DNA of 63,560 bases from a virus. This document shows positions 57,501 through 63,560 of this stretch, piece by piece. The stretch covers positions 1 through 63,560 of the IMG/VR virus record IMGVR_UViG_3300030382_003361; one strand, written 5' to 3'. The notes beneath the pieces were generated by a model, which worked only from the letters and a program-made list of their open reading frames with translations, did not search any database and was not told the DNA's origin. A program made the translations under genes and the position numbers. The stretch's first letter is position 1, and each line of letters begins with the position of its first letter.

Positions 57501-60500
57501 CCGAAAAAGAAATCTAAAACCAAAAAATCTCCAGATGATGAAATGAGAGAGGCTTACGAACAACGAGAGAAGCAATTAGAGAAAGAGATGCAAGGAGAAA
57601 CAGGACTAAAGGGTCCTGTGAGTTACATCGAACAACAAATCCACGATTATTTTGGGGGGATAACCAGAGAAGACTTTGACCAATTTGGTGATCGTAATTT
57701 AAGAAGTAGAGCTTTAAACTTTTTATTAAGAAAAGAAGCCTCTCCTATTGACGCTCAAGCTATGGAGATAAGTGAGATGGCGGGTGTAGAGATTACCCCT
57801 CAAGACATTGTAGATTACATGGTGGACCGAGTAAATAGCCCAGGAAAATATGCTCAAGCAAAAACACAAGCTCTTACAGGGCTGGCTAAATTAGCAGCGG
57901 ATTATAATATGAATCCTCGAGGGTTTATGCCTGCTAATATCCATAATTTATACGCTCTTAAAAAGGCAGCCCAAGAATTTGGAGCAGAAGTGAAGGCGGG
58001 TATAATAAGAGAAGGATATAGAAAAGGCGAAGTGGCAGGGTATTATTTTACTAAAGGCGGGAGATTTCTTAATCCTATAGCTCAAGATAAAACCCAAGCA
58101 ATTAAAGGAGAGAATGCAAAAAAAGTAACTGATCAAAAAGATAATGTAGCAAACATTATACAGACAGCCCGTGAAAATAATTTTAGTGATGCGGCTATTA
58201 AGAAGTATTTAAGCGATGTAAAAGGGCTTACTGAAGCTGAGGTTACTACCGCCTTAGAAGTTCAAACTAAACTGTTAGAAAAAATTCCAACCACTTTTAC
58301 AGCTGTAGAGGGAGGGTTGGCTCAGGGATTAAAACTATTTAATGAAGTTAAATCTGAGTTAAAAAAGTTTGCTGCTGATAAGAAAAATAGCTTAGGAGAT
58401 GTTAGAGCTAAGGCTATGGAATTAATGCAAAACCATGAGATATTCCAAAAGCAACCTGATCAAATTCAACAAGAATTAATAAGCTCCTTTGATAGAACTT
58501 TAGGAACTCAAGCTAACCCTAATGTACAAAAGCAAATCAGCGAAATAAGAAATGATATTAAACAACGAAAAGCAGGAGCAAAAAATCTTAAAGCTGCCCA
58601 AACTAAAGTGAAGAATTTTATTCGTAGAACCCTTCCTGCATCTAAAACCTACACCCAAGCTCAAATTAACAAGTTAGTAAGTTTAGTAAGTAATAGTACA
58701 GAAACCAACTTCCAACAACAAAGCGAAAAAGTATTACAGATTGTAGATCAAGAGCGTGCTAAGATGAAGAAAGGAGCTCTTAAAAAGATTCTTGATTTAG
58801 TAAAAGCGAAAGCTAAAAAACGAAGATTAGGAAGTAAAAAAGTTAGAAGTAAAGGTCTGGACGCAGAAGGTCAAGGGTTTTTTGCAGCTGTAAAACCTAT
58901 ATTAGAAGCGGCTATAAAACAAGACGCAGATACGCTGGCGGCAATTAAAAACAGATTAGATGAAAACGAATCGGTTATTGATGAGGCGTTACAGAAAGAG
59001 TTAAGAGGAGAAAAGCTGACGGCTAATGAACAGAAGCTGTTAGACGAGGCATTTGCGTATGATACTTTTGCAGAAGTAAGTGCCATGCAAGTAGAAGATG
59101 TTGAAGTGTTACTTCAGGGATTAAAGGATGTGAGAACAGAATCTATTAAGAGGTTATCCAGCAGACGATTGGCCAGAGCTAAAGCTAACGAAAGAATGAC
59201 ATCTCAAGCTGATAAACAAATCCAAGAGGACTATGGAATATTATATAATGAAGACGGAACTCTTAAGTCAGAAAATCAACTGCGGAATGAGAAGAATGAA
59301 ATATGGAACAATTTCAAAAAATTAAAGATATGGTCGGGAATAAAACAATGGGCGGCTCGAACAGACTTCACTTCCACCACAGGAATCTTTGATTGGTTTA
59401 GAAACCGTTTATTTCATTTAGGCACTCTTACTAATATATTAGACAGAACCCATAAAAAAAACACCTTCTTTAGAGATAGCATCTACCGTCCTTTAAATCG
59501 GATGAATGAAAAAGCCGTAGGAGGACATCAATCGGAACGAACGAAGTTAGACGCTCTGGCTAATACTATTGAGGGTGTAACCCGGGGGGTAAGACAAATT
59601 GTAGGAAATTTAGCTACAGGAGTTCATCATCTTACAGGAATGCCTAAAGCCCTTTCAGGGCCTTATAATGCTGATCAATTATTAAGAATATACGCTTTAA
59701 GTAAAAACGATATACAGAGAGCGAAGTTAGAAAAAATGGGAATTGGCCCTACCCAGCTCGCGCAAATTGAAGGGATTGTTGGGCCAGAGGCCGTGCAATT
59801 CGCAGATAAAGTAGTAGATTATTTAAGTAATACCTACTTTGACAGTGTTAATTCCGTATACTCACAAACCAATGATGTAAATTTAGGATATGTACCCAAC
59901 TACTTCCCCACAAAAACCGCCCAGACTAATGTGGATGGAAAACTATTAGAAGATGGAAATTTTAACGGTATATTTAATGAAGAAACCGCGCCTGCTCTTA
60001 AAGAAAGAATAGATAGGACAGGAGAGATTGATTTAAAAGGAAACTTTATCGAGGTATTAGATAACCATTTTCAGTCGATGGAGAAATATAAGGCCTTTGC
60101 AGAGGGAGTAAAAAAACTAAACTCTTTATTTAAAATAAAATCTGTTAACACTTTAGTAGAACAAACAGGATTAAAGTCTGCTATCAAAACAGCTATAAAT
60201 TTTGTTGTTAATCCTAATTCTGGCCCTCAGATTCCACCAACTCTAATCAATAGAGCTATGAGTAAATTTACATCCTATGCTTTAGCTTTTAAATTGATTC
60301 AAATCCCTAAACAAGCGTCTTCTTTTATTACAGCTTTTGAGAACTATAGTTTTAGAGGAGAAGGAAAACCATATATCCCAGGTATGGATACTCTTGGGTT
60401 TATGATGGACACCGCTTATTTAATCGCCACCCTCCCTATGCAAATTAAAAAAGCTTACGGGATATCTGCGGAATTTAGAAATAGAATAAAACAAGGATTA

Positions 60501-61610
60501 GAAGGGGATATTTACGGATTAGCATCTGGAGCAAAAACATTTAAACCTGTGCGAAAAGGGTCAGGTTTCTGGGCTAAAGCCGTCCAAGCACTAAGAACTG
60601 GCGCTGCGGCCCCAACTATATTAGGTGATATATTAGGGGTAATGGGGTATATGATTAATTACAATCGAAACATTGCTAACGGCATGAGTAAAGCAGAAGC
60701 ATTAGAAGCCTTCAACGATTACAATGCGACTCAGCAAACCAGAAGAGGAACAGAAAAAATTCCTTTACAAATGGATCAACATGCTATAAGCCGTTCTTTT
60801 ACTATGTTTGGAAGCACTCTTTTTCTACAACTTAATAAAGTTTCCTCTACTTTTACTAATGTGATGAGGGCACTAAAAGACGGGAAACCCCCCAGGACAC
60901 AAGATCTTAGAGGGTTTATACTAAATTATTCAGCAGCCAATATGATGTTTATGGGAATTGCTAATATCGCTAAGTTTATTGAGGGAGAGGATGAGGATAG
61001 AGAAGACGCATTAGACGCCGTGCGAGACGCAGGATTAGGACTTAATATTATTTATCAAATTCCGTTATTAGGGGCGGCAGTAGAGACTATGGTTAACAAA
61101 GCGACGGACTCGAGAAAACCTGTGAGTGATGTAGTAAATCCTTATATCAATGTGTTTAGAAAAATTAGTAAGGGAATTGACGACAAGAGCGTGTTTAGAG
61201 TCATCCAGCCGTTTATTGAGTTAGTGTTGGGAGCCCAAATGGATCCTTTTATTGCGCTCTATAACGGCCTAAGTGGTGATGATATTATATCCGATAAAGA
61301 GGGTTTTGATGAGAGTAATGTGTATGATATATTAGGAATCAGTAAGTCATACCGACCAAAAGAACATATACAAAAACCTCCTACTGCGCAAGAAATGAAA
61401 ATATACAAGAAAGAAAACCCTGAGCTTTATTTACAATTACTTGAGCTTTACCCTCCTGAGGATAAAAAAACAGAGAGCATGAAGCAGCGAGAGAAAAATC
61501 TCAAGAAAGAAAACCCTGAACTTTATTTACAATTAAAAGAGCAAGGAACCCTTAAAGAACACTTAAGAAAAAAACGCAAGAAAGACGAAAAAGAATGGGA
61601 AATATTTTAA
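54570..61610 (+). CDS. Giant internal/ejection protein with zincin-like motif
   Basis: This 2346-residue protein carries two N-terminal copies of a unit (DYIATVDNPEYGGDMEVINS at about 17, DYIATYNNPEYGGNIEIINS at about 50). An acidic linker and a Gly/Ala-rich hydrophobic stretch at about 255-430 follow, the latter able to insert in membranes. At 842-850 lies LTHEVFHAI, whose His844-Glu845-x-x-His848 matches zinc metallopeptidases. The rest is helical, with GYVPNYFPTKTA and a final repeat KENPELYLQL at the C-terminus. It probably enters the host with the DNA and builds the ejection channel. Confidence 0.72.
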   Translation: MFEDKTIEEVEQLLADYIATVDNPEYGGDMEVINSKFPEFQNVDPQLLEDYIATYNNPEYGGNIEIINSKFPEFFEGLKKKDAGVVTSETEGMESVTPQEGEEVISSDASQVTTTESPEGEVTEDVTLESQTVIPEDEDEEEIEGMETYVSPYATGEGEKNTWIEDFAGKNELTDFFGDIYRSWDAGQAQGGSIDESLELWAKGDNATDEDIEAFLAAQERMQSKGESDEMRDFNKIYQAEDGGWWGFIKGVAANPTVIPQLFTSSVSAMVNPAVLAAGAGGAAVGAGIGSTGFSAGPLGVFTTAGGAIAGGMGAMGATLETGLTFSELLLEELGDKPMTKENVRKVLQDPEAMASIRRKALGRGLTIGAVDAISAGVASKVTAGTIKAVRKGKKVKKLATMAGTAAGGTVEAVGGSTGEVAGRLVAGQEMDVAEIGFEGIAGTATAPLTIGYGIYKANRGPVSKAQIEDILDNGSDEDIAGVNLEIINDPELKQRAADAKENIKTETRLRGEFEEAGITDENDINELLDLEKQKEKLEGATSETAKNRVKQIVDQIEAVIQKGAFRKKAVEETTEQTTEETIETQREEELEEHIDKFFTEDKETGNRVGPNPDTQPELYNEEIKKRDDINKKYDELLTEKKKQDAIQKQSTETLDVQEQTPDGQRVGERDAPVAEVTRESETEIETDTQPPTQEEVAVQEEAKDLQTLLEEQETVPTPEAEVTTQETAVEVDTEAGTVGVTRSDGTKVVLKGSSVAPNVQITEQTTEQTKTGKIGNILVAKAKNAGKAIAKLLPGANIVIHATEKAYNQAVAENAKGSRGAYSGNTNTIHINANKANAKTLTHEVFHAILKNKLKSEVNIQAVTKRMVNAVSKSLKNRPKLKAMLDKYASNFAENLQSEEKLAELVGALADDFTKLDAPTRSLVKRWLDKIAQTFGITTETQSVQDTIDLLNTIAEKVSTGQEVTKKDVKSVKKRKPKKKSKTKKSPDDEMREAYEQREKQLEKEMQGETGLKGPVSYIEQQIHDYFGGITREDFDQFGDRNLRSRALNFLLRKEASPIDAQAMEISEMAGVEITPQDIVDYMVDRVNSPGKYAQAKTQALTGLAKLAADYNMNPRGFMPANIHNLYALKKAAQEFGAEVKAGIIREGYRKGEVAGYYFTKGGRFLNPIAQDKTQAIKGENAKKVTDQKDNVANIIQTARENNFSDAAIKKYLSDVKGLTEAEVTTALEVQTKLLEKIPTTFTAVEGGLAQGLKLFNEVKSELKKFAADKKNSLGDVRAKAMELMQNHEIFQKQPDQIQQELISSFDRTLGTQANPNVQKQISEIRNDIKQRKAGAKNLKAAQTKVKNFIRRTLPASKTYTQAQINKLVSLVSNSTETNFQQQSEKVLQIVDQERAKMKKGALKKILDLVKAKAKKRRLGSKKVRSKGLDAEGQGFFAAVKPILEAAIKQDADTLAAIKNRLDENESVIDEALQKELRGEKLTANEQKLLDEAFAYDTFAEVSAMQVEDVEVLLQGLKDVRTESIKRLSSRRLARAKANERMTSQADKQIQEDYGILYNEDGTLKSENQLRNEKNEIWNNFKKLKIWSGIKQWAARTDFTSTTGIFDWFRNRLFHLGTLTNILDRTHKKNTFFRDSIYRPLNRMNEKAVGGHQSERTKLDALANTIEGVTRGVRQIVGNLATGVHHLTGMPKALSGPYNADQLLRIYALSKNDIQRAKLEKMGIGPTQLAQIEGIVGPEAVQFADKVVDYLSNTYFDSVNSVYSQTNDVNLGYVPNYFPTKTAQTNVDGKLLEDGNFNGIFNEETAPALKERIDRTGEIDLKGNFIEVLDNHFQSMEKYKAFAEGVKKLNSLFKIKSVNTLVEQTGLKSAIKTAINFVVNPNSGPQIPPTLINRAMSKFTSYALAFKLIQIPKQASSFITAFENYSFRGEGKPYIPGMDTLGFMMDTAYLIATLPMQIKKAYGISAEFRNRIKQGLEGDIYGLASGAKTFKPVRKGSGFWAKAVQALRTGAAAPTILGDILGVMGYMINYNRNIANGMSKAEALEAFNDYNATQQTRRGTEKIPLQMDQHAISRSFTMFGSTLFLQLNKVSSTFTNVMRALKDGKPPRTQDLRGFILNYSAANMMFMGIANIAKFIEGEDEDREDALDAVRDAGLGLNIIYQIPLLGAAVETMVNKATDSRKPVSDVVNPYINVFRKISKGIDDKSVFRVIQPFIELVLGAQMDPFIALYNGLSGDDIISDKEGFDESNVYDILGISKSYRPKEHIQKPPTAQEMKIYKKENPELYLQLLELYPPEDKKTESMKQREKNLKKENPELYLQLKEQGTLKEHLRKKRKKDEKEWEIF

Positions 61611-61611
61611 G

Positions 61612-61854
61612 ATGAACCACTTTGATGAAGCTTCTTGCATGAACTACAGCTACCAACTTCTTACTGGTAGAAAAACTATGGAAGACTTACTTGATGAGAC
61701 AGACAATCTTATGATTATTTTTAATCCTGAACGCCCTCATGTGGTGATGATAGAAGATGTTTACGATGTGCTTATTGAGTATTTTATAACAACTGAAGAG
61801 TATGAAAAATGCGCCGAACTAAAGGTGATTAAAGAACAGTCTCTTCTTCCGTAG
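61612..61854 (+). CDS. Small acidic protein, last gene of the late arm
   Basis: The 80-residue acidic protein (MNHFDEASCMNYSYQLLTGR, then VVMIEDVYDVLIEYFITTEE) starts one base after the giant protein stop. It resembles small late proteins of related phages. Its 3-prime end overlaps that of the converging early arm by 26 bases. The function is unknown. Confidence 0.62.
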   Translation: MNHFDEASCMNYSYQLLTGRKTMEDLLDETDNLMIIFNPERPHVVMIEDVYDVLIEYFITTEEYEKCAELKVIKEQSLLP

Positions 61855-62062
61855 TGTTAGAATTAATTTCTTTTTCTATCTCTGCTAATAACTGGGTAGC
61901 CGTATAAATAGGCAATTTATGACTATAATTTTTATATATCTGAGTAAAATTGTTAGCTTTCTTATCCCAGGTCCAAAATGTATTGACCTTTCTTTTAGCA
62001 TTGTGTCGTAATACCCACTTTATTGTTTTATAGTTCATCTTCGGTTTTGATTTGGTCTTCAT
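61829..62062 (-). CDS. Small basic protein, last gene of the early arm
   Basis: The 77-residue protein begins MKTKSKPKMNYKTIKWVLRH and has a basic N-terminal half and an acidic C-terminal tail. It overlaps the upstream gene by 35 bases and the converging late gene by 26. No family is recognised. Confidence 0.6.
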   Translation of the reverse strand: MKTKSKPKMNYKTIKWVLRHNAKRKVNTFWTWDKKANNFTQIYKNYSHKLPIYTATQLLAEIEKEINSNTTEEETVL

Positions 62063-62411
62063 GGTTTCTATTTCGGTTATACTGATCTACTAAGAAATTT
62101 TTATCGTAGTTTTTGCGCTCCGCTTCTAATTTGTAGTATAAAAAAGATTGAAAGCCGCTTACATGAGAGTCTGTAGGGAAAAAATACTTCCAACCCTTGG
62201 ATTTTCCTTTAACAATGTAATAACAAAACGCCACCCCTATTTTACCCGTGGATTTTCTAAAGTTGATTACGGCCGTATGGTCTGAGGTGGGTATTATTTC
62301 ATCTACCGAAAAAGATTCATTATTCCCATTACCTACTCTATCTGTATACGAGAAACGTGTAGCAATTGTTTCACTAAACACTCTTAATTCTTTAGCTATT
62401 ATTTTTTGCAT
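62028..62411 (-). CDS. Conserved phage protein of unknown function
   Basis: The 127-residue protein contains FSETIATRFSYTDRVGNGNN (12-31) and a strand-rich part GKIGVAFCYYIVKGKSKGWK (56-75) and FFPTDSHVSGF. I have seen similar hypothetical proteins in other phages but know no function. The C-terminal part is charged and helical. Confidence 0.62.
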   Translation of the reverse strand: MQKIIAKELRVFSETIATRFSYTDRVGNGNNESFSVDEIIPTSDHTAVINFRKSTGKIGVAFCYYIVKGKSKGWKYFFPTDSHVSGFQSFLYYKLEAERKNYDKNFLVDQYNRNRNHEDQIKTEDEL

Positions 62412-62433
62412 GGCCAGATCACTACTATTTTTT

Positions 62434-63153
62434 TCATAACTTCATTAAACAATTAATAGCTGTATGTCCTCCTAAAATTACCGCGCATCCTATTGCTTGT
62501 TTCTTAAAATGGCGGGCGTAGGCCGCCCCATAGGTGGTGCAGTCGATTCCACATCCTACCTGCATTCCAAAGACCCTAAAATTCCTACCCACCAACCACT
62601 CACAGTACGCCTGGGTATGGATATGGCCCTGAACGGTTGACATCATATCGTTTTTTGCTTTAGTCCTCGCAGTGCCTCCTTCTCCATGCACATATTGCAC
62701 ATTATCATATACCACTCTTTCTGTCCAGTTCCAGCTCGTTCCTAATACTTCATTGTAAGATTTTATCCATTGGCTGGGGATATCCGAAGTTTGAGCCTTC
62801 CTCATAATCATACGGTCATGATTTCCGATTACCACATCGGCGACCGGGAATGCTTTACACCACTTTTTAATACCTTCTGCCGCTTTTTCTAATTCATCAG
62901 CCCCACCCAAACCATCTGCCGAAGTTTCATGGTATGAACTGTAATGATTATCCAGTAAATCCCCAATAAATATGACTTGATTACAATTATATTTGGCATA
63001 GGTTTGAATAGCGAACTGATGATATCCTTTTAACTCGAAAGGGCAATGTAAATCTCCCACCACTAAAATCCTTCTCTCGTCTGCGGTAATATGCTCATAG
63101 GCAACGCGTCTATTACCGCTTAAACGAGGCCGTGTCTCTGTGTTAGATTTCAT
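62434..63153 (-). CDS. Calcineurin-like metallophosphoesterase
   Basis: The 239-residue protein has the metallophosphoesterase motif set. GDLH (33-36), GDLLDN (64-69), GNHD (110-113), VHGEGG and GHIH together bind two metal ions. It hydrolyses phosphomono- or diesters. Phage members act on DNA ends, nucleotides or cyclic signals, and the substrate cannot be told here. The start overlaps the -1 frame of the upstream small ORF by eleven bases, so translation may be coupled to frameshifting. Confidence 0.85.
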   Translation of the reverse strand: MKSNTETRPRLSGNRRVAYEHITADERRILVVGDLHCPFELKGYHQFAIQTYAKYNCNQVIFIGDLLDNHYSSYHETSADGLGGADELEKAAEGIKKWCKAFPVADVVIGNHDRMIMRKAQTSDIPSQWIKSYNEVLGTSWNWTERVVYDNVQYVHGEGGTARTKAKNDMMSTVQGHIHTQAYCEWLVGRNFRVFGMQVGCGIDCTTYGAAYARHFKKQAIGCAVILGGHTAINCLMKL

Positions 63154-63327
63154 CTGAAAGTGATTGAATTAAATCGGCTAATACTTTTATTAGCTCTTGT
63201 GCTTTTTTCTTAGCATGTCTCTTTCCATTAAAGCCTCGTAGAGTTCGTCTCCAAAGTCATGAACGCTCCGACATACAAAATTAATATGAGCAATAGAGCG
63301 GGTATCTTCTTTTTTTATGGGTGACAT
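63143..63327 (-). CDS. Small early protein, likely expressed by -1 frameshift
   Basis: The ATG at 63327 opens a 45-codon frame ending in TAA at 63190-63192. After 42 codons it crosses A AAA AAG, and a -1 slip there continues in an open frame to TAA at 63143-63145. The result is a 61-residue protein whose end, AQELIKVLADLIQSLSDEI, is an amphipathic helix. An in-frame ATG at 63360 would add 11 residues. The helix end overlaps the start of the phosphoesterase gene. If no frameshift occurs, the product is 45 residues ending LRKKHKS. Confidence 0.58.
63177..63208 (-). promoter_or_regulatory. Candidate -1 frameshift signal
   Basis: Read leftward, the heptamer A AAA AAG (63208-63202) is in the right frame. 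A 7-base spacer (63201-63195) follows, then a perfect 7-bp hairpin, GCTAATA and TATTAGC around AAAG (63194-63177). This is the standard order of slippery site, spacer and stem. Confidence 0.6.
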
Positions 63328-63409
63328 TTTACGCACATAGTATACAGACAAAATTAACATTTTGCTCGCTAATACAACACTCCTTACGCAAAAGTTATGA
63401 GCACGGATA

Positions 63410-63560
63410 TTAACAGTCAGTAGAATGGGTAAAAACTAAATCTAAATTCATTAAATCTAAATACTCATCCATAGGAACTAACTGAAGATCCGACAGGATA
63501 GGGTCGTATTCGTCTGGCTGTATTACTTCTATTGCGAAAGTGACAGGGTGATTATCCTTA
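63410..63560 (-). CDS. Unknown early protein, C-terminal part (runs off the right edge)
   Basis: A frame open at the right edge runs to TAA at 63410-63412. It encodes NHPVTFAIEVIQPDEYDPIL and ends LDLVFTHSTDC. The sequence is protein-like, with alternating strands and an acidic helix. No ATG lies near the edge. Overlapping the terminal 7 bases with the window start places it in frame behind the 69 residues encoded at 1-207, giving 116 residues in total. Confidence 0.62.
   Translation of the reverse strand, partial: KDNHPVTFAIEVIQPDEYDPILSDLQLVPMDEYLDLMNLDLVFTHSTDC
63554..63560. repeat. 7-bp terminal direct repeat (right copy)
   Basis: ATCCTTA, identical to bases 1-7. See the left copy. Confidence 0.65.

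Noticed and set aside
1-63560. tRNA genes, integrase, DNA or RNA polymerase, insertion sequences
   Set aside because: I looked for their signatures by eye and saw none. A tRNA scan was not possible here.

Overview
This 63.56 kb window reads as the complete, or almost complete, genome of a tailed double-stranded DNA phage, probably a lytic podovirus of an aquatic Bacteroidetes host. The host call rests on promoters: at least eleven start boxes fit the Bacteroidetes -7 consensus TAnnTTTG, most of them exactly TATCTTTG, and genes lack Shine-Dalgarno sites. The portal, major capsid and tail-nozzle proteins resemble those of crAss-like and Cellulophaga-type podoviruses. No integrase, DNA polymerase, RNA polymerase or tRNA gene was seen, so the phage must borrow host polymerases.

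Two transcription arms diverge near 15.3-16.0 kb. The leftward (early) arm runs from 15.3 kb down to 1, and apparently continues across the window ends from 63.56 to 61.83 kb. It holds about 20 very small genes of unknown role, a short C5-cytosine methyltransferase, an Api92-like protein and a MazG-like protein. Then come a DnaA-domain-IV-like protein, an annealing protein plus PD-(D/E)XK exonuclease pair, an SSB-like acidic-tail protein, a primase-helicase, an SF2 helicase and a VRR-NUC nuclease. A metallophosphoesterase lies in the wrap-around part. The last 7 bases repeat the first 7, and overlapping them joins two edge ORFs into one 116-residue reading frame, so the map is best read as circular.

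The rightward (late) arm starts with a small gene, then a chaperonin operon (GroEL, a ParB/Srx-like protein, GroES), then a leftward winged-helix regulator whose promoter faces the late promoter. From 19.2 kb follow a lysine-rich basic protein, small membrane and virion proteins, a LamG lectin-like protein, amidase and holin, and fibre genes. A cassette encodes a GroES-fold-like protein, a 2OG-Fe(II) oxygenase and a flavin-dependent halogenase. The head and tail block follows: terminase, portal, scaffold, capsid, connectors, a 1703-residue nozzle, Cys-rich adhesins, and internal/ejection proteins including a 2346-residue protein with an HEVFH zincin motif.

Regulatory and structural signals not explained by genes include two matching arrays of GTGTCGA/CGACAC repeats upstream of the primase and groEL operons, a repeat-rich candidate origin between the arms, a recurrent TTATTTAGTTTTAG leader ahead of early genes, and overlapping face-to-face promoters. 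There is also a candidate -1 frameshift site (A AAA AAG plus a perfect hairpin) near 63.2 kb. One small beta-domain recurs as an insertion in six virion proteins.
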